A DNA stretch of 64,000 nucleotides from Campanula takesimana (taxonomy: Eukaryota > Streptophyta > Magnoliopsida > Asterales > Campanulaceae), in NCBI GenBank assembly GCA_026119855.1, contig JAOWBW010000759.1:248001-312000 (forward strand). Direction: 5' to 3'. The notes beneath the pieces were generated by a model. The model searched no databases, had not been told where the DNA came from, and saw only the letters and a list, made by a program, of their open reading frames with translations. The position numbers were made by a program, and so were the translations under genes. Position 1 is the first letter of the stretch. Every line of letters begins with the position of its first letter. This document shows positions 1 through 9,994 of this stretch, piece by piece.

Positions 1-1179
1 ACAATGAATTTGAACTATATGGAATTTTCTCTTTTGTGTATTATTTTGTTCTTTGACCAAGGATGTCTTAGAACAAAGTAAAACCTCTCTCAAACTCTTT
101 GGAGACTCACAAAAGGCTATCACTGAAGTTCTGGCCGAACTCATCCTTTTATACACAAGCAAGACCTATTCCAAATAGGAATCTTGTGTCAAAAGACATT
201 CCAAATCGAATTAGGAAAGTGCCAGCCGACAGTATTGTGCGGCCGCCAAGAATACACTGTGCGGTCGCACATTTATCTGAAACAAATTGGTACAAATCTG
301 AGCTAAGTGTGCGGCCGCCCAGCCGACACTGTGCGGTCGCCCACTTCCCCAGAATGTCCAGAATTTCCAAAATTCCAATTTAGCCCTTTTAAAGATTCGT
401 TCGATTGTGTGTGACCCTCTAGGATTATACTAAGTTGGCAATGGGTTCAAACATGAAACCATAAGATATGATTAGGTTCTAGCAAACCGTCATACCTACC
501 CAAATAGTATAACTAGATACAAGTTCGCATTCCTTTAGAATATGTCATAGTCCCTTTGTCCTTGACGTCATTGAATACAAGTCATGGTCAAACGGTCAAC
601 TTGTTTTGTTCAATACTTTCTCGATTCCGAATATGTTGATAATCCAAATGCCATTGATCCAATCAATTCATTTGAGTCCGGCCGAACATTTCATCAACAC
701 CATTCCTACGAGAGGCCCAAGCTTGACATCTCTCCGAAGAGGGACAAATCCATTTAGCTTATTATTCTTCCCTACGTGAATCCGATTATGCCAATCATAC
801 CCTTTATAACTTCCCGATTAAAGGTAGCGTTTGAATATGTCAAACATAATGTTCATCAAGTGGAAGACTATAATAACTTCATGTCTAAGGATTCAAATGA
901 CATAACTAATATGAGATATATGTTCGACATAGACCATGACATAAATCTAATACAGCGGGTCATGTCCAGTACCTTGTTCCAAACAAGTACCCATAAATCT
1001 AACATGATCATCGCATGATCATTTAGCCTTTATACTAGTGCTTAACAAGTACTAGGGACGGAGATTATTATAAGTAAACATGAACAATAATAATAATAAA
1101 AAACATCTCTTTATTGATATGAAATAAATGATAACAATTACAACGTTTATTAAACGTGCCTAGGGCACCACTACCAACA
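1..1179 (-). repeat. 3' LTR of copia E (partial)
   Basis: Base 1 corresponds to base 7059 of the other LTR. On the plus strand the LTR ends in CCAACA at 1174-1179, the inverse of the TGTTGG that starts copia LTRs. It carries four GC-rich motifs at about 237-342. Confidence 0.95.
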
Positions 1180-1190
1180 ATCTCCCACTT
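1180..1190 (-). promoter_or_regulatory. Polypurine tract of copia E
   Basis: On the minus strand this reads AAGTGGGAGAT directly against the 3' LTR, the usual plus-strand DNA primer in Ty1/copia elements. Element D has the same tract next to its LTR at 34000. Confidence 0.85.
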
Positions 1191-1193
1191 GCC

Positions 1194-1755
1194 CTAGGCC
1201 CAATCTCCCATGTATCTAATACCCATGGACCTAACATGACCATCATGTTTAGCTTGTGGAAGTCCCTTTGTCAGCGGGTCCGCAACATTGTAATCAGTAG
1301 GTACTCTGCATATATTTACGTCTCCCTTATCAACGATCTCTCGAATGATATGAAAACGCCTAAGTATGTGTTTGGATTTCTGATGTGCTCTTGGTTCCTT
1401 TGCTTGAGCAATAGCACCATTATTATCGCAATAAAGGTCTATTGGATTAGCAATGCTAGGAACCACTTCAAGTTCAGTTATGAACTTCTTAATCCAAACA
1501 GCTTCTTTTGCAGCATCCGATGCAGCAATATACTCAGCTTCTGTTGTAGAATCAGCGGTTGTACTTTGCTTGGAACTCTTCCAGCTTACAGCTCCACCAT
1601 TTAACATAAACACAAAACCCGATTGCGATCGGCTATCATGTTTGTCGGTTTGGAAGCTTGCATCCGTGTAAGCATTTACAACGAGATCATCTTCCATTCC
1701 TCCATAGACCAAAAATGAGTCTTTAGTTCTTCTCAAGTACTTAAGAATCGCTTTT
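1194..1755 (-). pseudogene. copia E pol, RNase H end (frame-broken from RT)
   Basis: This is the C-terminal RNase H domain of the copia polyprotein, which degrades the RNA of the RNA-DNA hybrid during reverse transcription. Catalytic residues are visible in YTDAS, TEAEYIA and YCDNNGA, and the frame ends about 10 bases before the polypurine tract, as expected. It should be continuous with the RT frame upstream. A single-base loss near 1745-1765, within the codons after SDPG, shifts the frame, so RT stops at 1760 and RNase H is left in another frame. The first ATG in this frame would not be a real start. The break is seen directly; whether it is a mutation or a sequencing error cannot be told here. 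Confidence 0.9.
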
Positions 1756-1759
1756 ACAG

Positions 1760-4255
1760 CTATCCAGTGATTTTTCCAGGGTCGGATTGGTATCTACTTG
1801 TCATGCTCAAAGCATAAGATACATCCGGCCTAGTACAAATCATGGCATACATGATGGACCCAATTGCCGAAGCATATGGAACATCATTCATTTTCTCACG
1901 CTCATCGTTTGTCTTAGGACATTGAGTCTTGCTTAGAGAAACTCCATGTAACACGGGCAAGGTGCCTCTCTTAGAATTTTCCATACGGAATCTTCTAATG
2001 ACCTTGTCAATGTATGTACTTTGGCTTAAACCAAGTAGCCTCCTTGATCTATCTCTATAGATCTTAATGCCAAGAATATATGTGGCTTCACCCATATCTT
2101 TCATTGCGAAGCACTTTCCTAACCAAGCCTTCACAGACTGAAGTGTAGGAATGTCGTTTCCAATGAGCAATATGTCATCCACATATAAAATAAGGAATAG
2201 CACTATGCTACCACTAATCTTCTTGTATACACAAGGCTCATCTTCGTTCTTGTTGAAACCAAACTCTTTGACCGATTCATCAAAACGGAGATTCGAACTC
2301 CTAGAAGCTTGCTTCAATCCATATATGGATCTTAGCAATTTGCATACCTTAGAATCTTGTTCAAAACCTTCTGGTTGTGTCATATACACATCCTCTTGGA
2401 GTTTTCCATTCAGGAAAGCGGTTTTGACGTCCATTTGCCATATTTCATAGTCATGATATGCGGCAATGGCAAGCAAAATTCTTATAGACTTGATCATTGC
2501 TACGGGTGAAAAGGTCTCATCATAGTCAATACCATGAACTTGCCTATAACCTTTCGCTACAAGTCTAGCTTTGTAAGTATGCACCTTCCCATCCATGTCA
2601 GTCTTCTTCTTGAAGACCCATTTGCATCCTATGGTTTTTACACCTTCGGGTGCATCAATCAAATTCCAAACTTGATTGTCTTGCATGGATTGCAATTCGG
2701 ATTCCATGGCTCCAAGCCACTTGTCCGAATCAGGAGAAGACATCGCCTCTTGGTAGGTTAACGGTTCATCATTCTCAATAATTTCTACCTCATTACTATC
2801 CGTTACGAGAAATCCATATCTCTCGGGCTCGGATCGTAACCTACTAGATCTGCGAGTTGCTTGCGTATTTTGAACAGGTTCCACAACTCTTTGTGGTTCT
2901 TGTTCTTGTTCCACTATTGGTTCAATGTTATTTTTTGGGTCTTGAATTTCTTCAAGATTTATTTTACTCCCACTGATTTTTTTGGAGAGAAGCTCTTTCT
3001 CTAGAAAGACATCAGTTCGGGCAACAAACACTTTGTTGTCCTCGCGGTTGTAAAAGTAATATCCTCTAGTTTCCTTAGGATATCCCACGAAAATACATTT
3101 ATCAGATTTGTGTGCAAGTTTGTCTGAGACAAGTCTTTTGACAAAAGCTTCACAACCCCAAATCTTCATGAAAGACAGACAGGGCTTCTTTCCGCTCCAC
3201 ATCTCATATGGAGTCTTTTGAACCGATTTAGTTGGAACACGATTTAGTGTGAAAGCAGCGGTTTCTAGGGTGTAACCCCAAAAGGATATTGGAAGATCAA
3301 CTTGACTCATCATTGATCGAACCATGTCTAACAAAGTCCGATTCCTCCTCTCGGATACACCATTCCATTGTGGTGTTCCAGGTGGAGTCAATTGTGAAAC
3401 TATTCCACAATTCTTTAGATGATCATCAAATTCTTGACTTAAGTATTCTCCACCTCGATCTGATCGAAGTGCTTTTATACTTTTGCCAAGTTGTTTTTCT
3501 ACTTCATTTTGAAATATTCTAAATATCTCAAATGCTTCACTTTTATGTTTCATTAGGTAAACATACCCAAATCTACTATAATCATCAGTGAAGGTTATGA
3601 AGTATTGAAATCCTCCCCTAGCATTGCTACTTAATGGTCCGCATACATCGGAATGTATCAACCCCAATAAGTCGCTTACCCTTTCACCCAACTTGGTAAA
3701 AGGTGTCTTAGTCATTTTTCCAAGAAGACACGACTCACAAGTATCATATGACTCGAGGTCACATGAACCTAAAAGTCCGTCCCCATGGAGTTTTGAGATA
3801 CGCCTCTCATTAATATGACCAAGACGGCAATGCCATAAATAGGTATGATTTACCTCATTAGGTTTAGATTTTTTATTTACATGATAGACATTGTCATTAT
3901 TTTCATTCTTGACATCCAAGATATAAAGGCCATTAAATGAATTAGCAATACCATAAAGCACATCATTTAAATAAATAGAAAATTTCTTATTCTCAATAAG
4001 AAACTTAAAACCTTCATTATCCAAACAAGAAATTGAAATAATATTTATGCTTAAATCCGGAACATAATAACAATTGTTCAAAACAAGAATTAATCCGGAA
4101 GGTAAAGTGACTTCATAAGTCCCTACGGCTAATGCAGCAACTCTTACTCCATTCCCCACACGTAGATCTAATTCACCTTCTTTAAGCAGTCTCCTATTCT
4201 TTAGTCCCTGCACATTTAGACAAATGTGAGAACACATCCGGTATCCAATACCCAA
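1760..4255 (-). CDS. copia E pol: protease remainder, integrase, reverse transcriptase
   Basis: The polyprotein of about 830 residues makes and inserts the DNA copy of the element. Reading from 4255: the end of protease (SHIC, about 9-12); the GAG-pre-integrase zinc-binding region (H and C residues about 142-176); the integrase core with catalytic D203 (HSDVCG), D266 (RSDRGGE) and E302 (GVSERR), 35 residues apart as in DD35E enzymes; then RVT_2-type reverse transcriptase with QMDVKTAF near 607 and YVDD at 691-694. The open frame begins without an ATG because it should be fused to gag. A missing base in the protease DTGCGSHIC codons (about 4236) separates them. The downstream break near 1755 cuts off RNase H. 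All catalytic motifs are present, so few changes inactivate this copy. Confidence 0.93.
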   Translation of the reverse strand: MGIGYRMCSHICLNVQGLKNRRLLKEGELDLRVGNGVRVAALAVGTYEVTLPSGLILVLNNCYYVPDLSINIISISCLDNEGFKFLIENKKFSIYLNDVLYGIANSFNGLYILDVKNENNDNVYHVNKKSKPNEVNHTYLWHCRLGHINERRISKLHGDGLLGSCDLESYDTCESCLLGKMTKTPFTKLGERVSDLLGLIHSDVCGPLSSNARGGFQYFITFTDDYSRFGYVYLMKHKSEAFEIFRIFQNEVEKQLGKSIKALRSDRGGEYLSQEFDDHLKNCGIVSQLTPPGTPQWNGVSERRNRTLLDMVRSMMSQVDLPISFWGYTLETAAFTLNRVPTKSVQKTPYEMWSGKKPCLSFMKIWGCEAFVKRLVSDKLAHKSDKCIFVGYPKETRGYYFYNREDNKVFVARTDVFLEKELLSKKISGSKINLEEIQDPKNNIEPIVEQEQEPQRVVEPVQNTQATRRSSRLRSEPERYGFLVTDSNEVEIIENDEPLTYQEAMSSPDSDKWLGAMESELQSMQDNQVWNLIDAPEGVKTIGCKWVFKKKTDMDGKVHTYKARLVAKGYRQVHGIDYDETFSPVAMIKSIRILLAIAAYHDYEIWQMDVKTAFLNGKLQEDVYMTQPEGFEQDSKVCKLLRSIYGLKQASRSSNLRFDESVKEFGFNKNEDEPCVYKKISGSIVLFLILYVDDILLIGNDIPTLQSVKAWLGKCFAMKDMGEATYILGIKIYRDRSRRLLGLSQSTYIDKVIRRFRMENSKRGTLPVLHGVSLSKTQCPKTNDEREKMNDVPYASAIGSIMYAMICTRPDVSYALSMTSRYQSDPGKITG

Positions 4256-5151
4256 GAATCAGTGGTAGAAAGGAGAATATCTATCATATAGATACCTGAA
4301 GTCGACGCAGCCTTGCTGCTCTTCTTCTTCTTTTGCTCTTCCAAGAAAGCCTTGCAATTACGTTTCCAATGACCAATTTCTTGACAATGGAAACAGATTG
4401 CATCCTTTTGTGAATCGGGTTTTGCCTCAGAAGCCTTGGCAACCTTTGCCTTGCTTATTTTGGGTTTGATAACTTTCTTACCCTTTCCTTTGGCATTAGC
4501 CTTCTTCCCATCATGAACCAAGAACACGGGAGAACATTTCTCCACAATTTTCATCTCTGCAGTTTTGAGCATCCCATGCAACTCAGAGAGATTCTTATCC
4601 ATTCCATGCATGTTATAATTCATTACAAACTGATTATAACTTTTAGGCAATGAATTAAGAATGACATCCGTGGCTAGCTCCAATGGGATTGGATAGCCAA
4701 GTTTCTCAAGGTGCTCTACATAACCTTTCATTTTAAGAAAGTGAGGACTCACTTGTTGCCCTTCATTCATTTTACAAGTAGTGAATGCAACAATGGTCTT
4801 GTACCTCTCTTGCCTAGCTTGCTCTTGAAACATGGTTCTCAACTCCACGCCTATCTCATAGGCTTCCAAATGTTCCAAACTTTGTTGGAGTTTTGAACAC
4901 ATAGCAGCAAGCATGAGACAACTTACATCTCTAGAATCATTACGATGTTTCTTGTAATTGTCTCTTTCTACCCTAGGGGCAGTAGGCGGTGGTTCAGCGG
5001 GGAGAGGCCCATCGAGAATGTACAACTTATCTTCTTGCCTAAGAACGATTCTTATGCTACGGATCCAATCCATAAAGTTGGTACCATTCTCTTCGAGCTT
5101 ATCCTTCTCAAGGATCGATCGCAACGACATTGATTGAGTGTTATTAGTCAT
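4216..5151 (-). CDS. copia E gag and start of protease
   Basis: This is the capsid/nucleocapsid part of the copia polyprotein (311 residues), starting at an ATG (4149-5151 strand end at 5151). The N-terminal half has the UBN2/retrotransposon-gag look of plant copia elements. A single zinc knuckle CX2CX4HX4C, CFHCQEIGHWKRNC, sits at about 253-266, preceded by a lysine-rich stretch that fits RNA binding. The protease active-site DTG follows at about 303-305. The frame then runs off into VLTFV and stops because one base is missing. The same gag, more decayed, is in element D at 63165-63889. In a live element this protein would form the virus-like particle that packages the RNA. Confidence 0.92.
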   Translation of the reverse strand: MTNNTQSMSLRSILEKDKLEENGTNFMDWIRSIRIVLRQEDKLYILDGPLPAEPPPTAPRVERDNYKKHRNDSRDVSCLMLAAMCSKLQQSLEHLEAYEIGVELRTMFQEQARQERYKTIVAFTTCKMNEGQQVSPHFLKMKGYVEHLEKLGYPIPLELATDVILNSLPKSYNQFVMNYNMHGMDKNLSELHGMLKTAEMKIVEKCSPVFLVHDGKKANAKGKGKKVIKPKISKAKVAKASEAKPDSQKDAICFHCQEIGHWKRNCKAFLEEQKKKKSSKAASTSGIYMIDILLSTTDSWVLDTGCVLTFV

Positions 5152-6735
5152 TATCTACAAATATGCAAAAAAATTCCAAAATTTAATAAGTACCGGTTTT
5201 CATTAAAGAGATAAATAATGTATTTTCAAACAAAATACTCCCACTAAATTATATAACCTTCATATACATCCAATGTATAATATAATTTAATTGGGCTAAG
5301 ATCCAACTTTAATTTAACTTTTGAGTCCACGGAGGCGGTCCGCTCAAAAAATAAATTAATTAGGTAGACAATCATGTCAATCATATCCCATATGATTCTT
5401 AGATCCTTTTATGAGATTCTTTGAGAAATCCAATTTCAAAAAGCATGTTTAATCTCATCTTTTGCCTAGGCCCAAAACTGTTTTGACGCCTAATTAAGTC
5501 CAACCATTTTAAACGCATAGGAACCATTCAATTTAATGCACCTTGCGGAGGCAAGCCCACATTAAATTAATGAACCTCATCTTGCTCATACATGAATAAG
5601 ATTAATGCACCTCGCGGAGGCGAACCCACATCAAGATTACCCATGCATAAACAAGTGTTTTAATCATGGCATGGCAAAGAAGGACTTAAAACTTTATTTG
5701 AAGGTTCATCACATATAGCATATAACACATTTATGAGCACATAATATAAACATGTTACACATCAAGTTTAGCCACTAAATTAATCTCCATTAATTTAAGC
5801 ATGATATTTATGTGTCATTAGTTTCTCTATAATTATGAGGATGAGACTATTTCAACTTTGGTTATTATCTCCAAATCAAGACAACAAGAAGTGCGGTCGA
5901 ACTAAGCCATCAGGCAACCACAATCCCGCACTAATTCAAGAAACCAAGAAAGTAGTCCATGTGGTCGAAACTAAGCAATAGATGGTCTCGATGAACGTAG
6001 GCCAATTGCATTCACAATTCCACATGGATCTCCAATCATTGAATCAAAAACTTTGTTTCTCAATTTTAGCAATTATGAACTCTTCATAATTCTAACTTCG
6101 TTTTATCTTTGAAACTTTGATTGCGATCAAGTTTGGGAAACACAATCTCGATGAACGCAGATTAGCCATCCAAACCTTGAACCAATCTTAGAATCACAAG
6201 ACTAAAACAAATAGGAAAATCAAACCCCAAAATCCACACACAAACCAACTACCCAAAACCCATTCCAGATCAGCAAGTCTGGACTGGTTCTGTTACTGGT
6301 TTTGTTGAATTTTTCGAAAAATTCCAGATTCTGTTTTTGACCAAAATCAGACCTTCTGATCCCTTTGTACGGCCGCCCAAAAGATCTGTGCGGTCGCCCA
6401 AAAAAAAATGTGCGGCCGCCCAGAATCTTCTGTGCGGTCGCCCATGGCCATCAGAAGGTGCAGAATTTTCAAGTTCGAAAATTTTGTCTCAAAATCGTTT
6501 TTCCCCGATTATTAAAACTTTGATCCAATCAAAAATTAATAATCAACAATTCTGAATCCATCATAATTTATTTATTGCGATTGAATCGTGCGATTAAAGT
6601 TGCAAAACAATAAACCACATAAAATCACATAACACATAAACGTCATATATTCCAATATTCACATCATGCAAGGCACATAAACAATTTATATACACATAGC
6701 ATGATCTAGGTATTGAAATAATCAACATGAACGAG
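5152..6735 (-). other. Untranslated leader of copia E
   Basis: About 1.6 kb lies between the primer site and the gag ATG with no convincing coding frame. It contains two near-identical copies of a CCT(T/C)GCGGAGGC motif (about 5538-5560 and 5607-5630), repeated GTCGAACTAAG/GTCGAAACTAAG and CTCGATGAACG phrases (about 5890-6160), and a block of four GC motifs at 6367-6444 that alternate GGCCGC and GGTCGC exactly as in the element's LTR. Confidence 0.75.
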
Positions 6736-6747
6736 GCTCTGATACCA
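6736..6747 (-). promoter_or_regulatory. tRNA-iMet primer binding site of copia E
   Basis: The minus strand reads TGGTATCAGAGC one base after the 5' LTR end, the standard complement of the initiator methionine tRNA 3' end used by most plant copia elements. Confidence 0.93.
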
Positions 6748-6748
6748 C

Positions 6749-8236
6749 TGTTGGGTTTCGTAGTAACATGCGCAGCGGAATTTAGCATTTAAAATTTTGA
6801 AACCCAAAGCCCATAGATCCGTTCATATGATTAAATCAAATACAATAACATGAATACAGGATAAAACTAACCCTTGATGGCTATTAAATTTTCTCTTGGT
6901 CTTTGGTGGAGATTTGAAGACTTGATCACGATCACAAAGCTTGAACACGAACTTTGAAGATGATGATTTTCACCCTCTAGCGGTATCCACACTTCGAACG
7001 AATATCAAAGGAACTTCTTTGATCTTGGTTGCTTGACCAAATTGTGAAACACGTTTTCACAATGAATTTGAACTATATGGAATTTTCTCTTTTGTGTATT
7101 ATTTTGTTCTTTGACCAAGGATGTCTTAGAACAAAGTAAAACCTCTCTCAAACTCTTTGGAGACTCACAAAAGGCTATCACTGAAGTTCTGGCCGAACTC
7201 ATCCTTTTATACACAAGCAAGATCTATTCCAAATAGGAATCTTGTGTCAAAAGACATTCCAAATCGAATTAGGAAAGTGCCAGCCGACAGTACTGTGCGG
7301 CCGCCCAGAATACACTGTGCGGTCGCACATTTATCTGAAACAAATTGGTACAAATCTGAGCTAAGTGTGCGGCCTCCCAGTCGACACTGTGCGGTCGCCC
7401 ACTTCCCCAGAATGTCCAGAATTTCCAAAATTCCAATTTAGTCCTTTTAAAGATTCGTTCTATTATGTGTGACCCTCTAGGATTATACTAAGTTGGCAAT
7501 GGGTTCAAACATGAAACCATAAGATATGATTAGGTTCTAGCAAACCGTCATACCTACCCAAATAGTATAACTAGATACAAGTTCGCATTCCTTTAGAATA
7601 TGTTATAATCCCTTTGTCCTTGAGGTCATTGAATACAAGTCATGGTCAAACAGTCAACTTGTTTTGTTCAATATTTTCTCGATTCTGAATATGTTGATAA
7701 TCCAAATGCCATTGATCCAATCAATTCATTTGAGTCCGGCCGAATATTTCATCAACACCATTCCTACGAGAGGCCCAAGCTTGACATCTCTCCGAAGAGG
7801 GACAAATCCATTTAGCTTATTATTCTTCCCTACGTGAATCCGATTATGCCAATCATACCCTTTATAACTTCCCGGTTAAAGGTAGCGTTTGAATATGTCA
7901 AACATAATGTTCATCAAGTGGAAGACTATAATAACTTCATGTCTAAGGATTCAAATGACATAACTAATATGAGATATATGTTCGACATAGACCTGACATA
8001 AATCTCATACAGCGGGTCATGTCCAGTACCTTGTTCCAAACAAGTACCCATAAATCTAACATGATCATCGCATGATCATTTAGCCTTTATACTAGTGCTT
8101 AACAAGTACTAGGGACGGAGATTATTATAAGTAAACATGAACAATAATAATAATCAAAAACATCTCTTTATTGATATGAAATAAATGATAACAATTACAA
8201 CGTTTATTAAACGTGCCTAGGGCACCACTACCAACA
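6749..8236 (-). repeat. 5' LTR of copia E
   Basis: This 1488-bp LTR is bounded on the plus strand by TGTTGG (6749) and CCAACA (8231-8236). It duplicates 1-1179 from 7059 onward. GC motifs lie at about 7294-7400, including one copy where GGCCGCC has become GGCCTCC. Confidence 0.95.
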
Positions 8237-9994
8237 AACATATCCATCTGGGACCTTATTGCATCATCAAAGAAACAACGAGACCTCGTCATTAAGAACT
8301 TGGATGACACATCAGTCTCTCCCGACACGACTCCTGAGGACCTCACAGCAATGATAGGTCAAATTCACATCGGCAATGTCATCACTTTTGCCGACATGGA
8401 CCTCCCGCCATTTGGGTCCGAACACAATGAAGCCATCTACCTCAAAGTAAGGGCAAGGGGGAGACCCATCTCAAGGGTTCTAGTAGACGGTGGCTCTGCA
8501 CTCAACTTAATGCCTAGCCGAGTCATGGGAATACTGGGGCTCAAAAGCTCCGATTTACAACCCTCCGCACAAGTCATTAGAGGGTACGACAGCACTGCCC
8601 GTACAGTCATGGGAATGTTAGAAGTTGATATCGAATTTGGAAACATGATCATGTCCGTCCCATTCCAAGTACTTGATGTCCCTGCTTCATTTAACTTACT
8701 TCTGGGCCGACCTTGGATCCACAGTTCCAACGCGGTGCCTTCCACTCTCCATCAGTGCGTCAAGATCAGAAACAGGGACGAGATAGTCACTATCATGGCT
8801 GAAAATGTCACCATCCACAGAAATGGGGGACAACCCGTTCACCAAGTCCAACACGGGATAGAAGATGCCACTCTCTCCGGCGTCAACACCATTGACAGAG
8901 AAGGGGGAAACAGACAGTGGGTCCCCAGCAATCCTAAAGTCCTCCGCATGATGAGGAACATGAATCACTTTCCCGGTCTTGGCCTAGGGAAACATCAACA
9001 AGGGATATTACACCCCGTGGAAGTTCCTTTTGTCAAGAACAAGTTTGGTCTGGGATACGAGCCTACCAAGGATGACTTGAAGTACGAGCAAGCAGTCAAG
9101 AATCAAAGGACCCAAGCTCGCAAAGAAGGTCGACGATATGAAATCCCCAACTTGAGGCCTTACCGCAACACACTAAACGGTTATTTTGTTCTCCAAGGGG
9201 AAGATGTTCCGTACATGATCTTTCCCGAACCATGGGTTAATGACAAGGGCGTCAGAAACCCCGGTCTCGAGATCTTCACTGATTATGAATTCCTGACGCA
9301 AGAAAGGGAGCCTACTCCAATGTCACCCCGAGAGTGGTGGGGCAAGAAAGTGACTATAGAGTCCGAGGTAGAGGTTACCGTGGGGGAAGAATTATCCGAT
9401 CTAGCCTCCATGTTCGAAGAATTTGCCATCATGGATGATTTTCAAGTCAACGCCATCTCCGACAGCACAGAAATGGAGACCCCATCTATTAGCAAGATTC
9501 AGCCAAGCTCCGAGCCAATCAACAACTGGTATTCAACGAAGGGGCCCATAGTATCCGAGGATTTCTTGGTCCGAGAAATGGGTTGCATACCCCGCACAGC
9601 AACAAAGGAAGAGCGGCTCACACTTACTTTCGAGTCCGAGAGTGTTTCTAATACCCTCACCCACGAGGATATGGAGGCAATAGCCGAGCGTGTGTTTCCT
9701 TTCTTTGCTAATGAAAAATTCGATATTTCTGAGTACCCCAAGATTGCAAACATCATAAATGATGAATTAACTAATAACGAACTTAATGAACAAGTTAATA
9801 ACGATTCAAATTATGATGAAATAGACCACGAAAACATAACATACCTAAATGAACTAGCTCAACAGGTTCGTTGTCGTGGTGAAAATGGTCCAGGGGCTGA
9901 TGAAGAATTGCATACTGTTAATCTGGGTACCGACGAAGAGCCGAAAGAAACGAAGATTGGCAGCTTCTTCAAGGGGAAGACAAAGAAAGATTGA
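8237..9994 (+). CDS. Tat A protease with G-patch domain (5' end replaced by copia E)
   Basis: About 585 residues remain open here. They begin mid-frame, because E is inserted upstream; the short run of frame inside E's LTR is chance. An aspartic-protease fold is visible: VLVDGGSALNLMP, with active-site DGGS about 30 residues in from the preceding LTAMIG, and the flap/second-half motif NLLLGRPWIH. DGGS replaces the usual DTG/DSG. About 150 residues later comes a glycine-rich G-patch (GLGLGKHQQG then FGLGY), a nucleic-acid-binding domain that some retroviral proteases also carry downstream. The tail is acidic and asparagine-rich. The frame stops at 9994, one base out of phase with RT, which overlaps from 9991. 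The protein would process the polyprotein; RNA binding by the G-patch is inferred. Confidence 0.85.
   Translation, partial: NISIWDLIASSKKQRDLVIKNLDDTSVSPDTTPEDLTAMIGQIHIGNVITFADMDLPPFGSEHNEAIYLKVRARGRPISRVLVDGGSALNLMPSRVMGILGLKSSDLQPSAQVIRGYDSTARTVMGMLEVDIEFGNMIMSVPFQVLDVPASFNLLLGRPWIHSSNAVPSTLHQCVKIRNRDEIVTIMAENVTIHRNGGQPVHQVQHGIEDATLSGVNTIDREGGNRQWVPSNPKVLRMMRNMNHFPGLGLGKHQQGILHPVEVPFVKNKFGLGYEPTKDDLKYEQAVKNQRTQARKEGRRYEIPNLRPYRNTLNGYFVLQGEDVPYMIFPEPWVNDKGVRNPGLEIFTDYEFLTQEREPTPMSPREWWGKKVTIESEVEVTVGEELSDLASMFEEFAIMDDFQVNAISDSTEMETPSISKIQPSSEPINNWYSTKGPIVSEDFLVREMGCIPRTATKEERLTLTFESESVSNTLTHEDMEAIAERVFPFFANEKFDISEYPKIANIINDELTNNELNEQVNNDSNYDEIDHENITYLNELAQQVRCRGENGPGADEELHTVNLGTDEEPKETKIGSFFKGKTKKD

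Larger units (their letters stand above)
1..8236 (-). mobile_element. Ty1/copia LTR retrotransposon E, 3' LTR cut by window edge
   Basis: Reading on the minus strand: 5' LTR (6749-8236), primer site, long leader, gag, pol, polypurine tract, 3' LTR (1-1179, about 309 bases missing on the left). The order integrase before reverse transcriptase places it in Ty1/copia. By eye the two LTRs differ at roughly 15-20 of 1179 positions, so the insertion is fairly young. It sits inside Tat element A, whose coding frame resumes at 8237. The candidate target duplication on the right is AACAT (8237-8241); its partner lies outside the window. Two single-base frame breaks make this copy non-autonomous as read. 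Confidence 0.95.

Noticed and set aside
8213..8236. Fusion of E's LTR to the Tat A protease frame
   Set aside because: The in-frame codons inside the LTR are chance read-through of the insertion border and lack an ATG.
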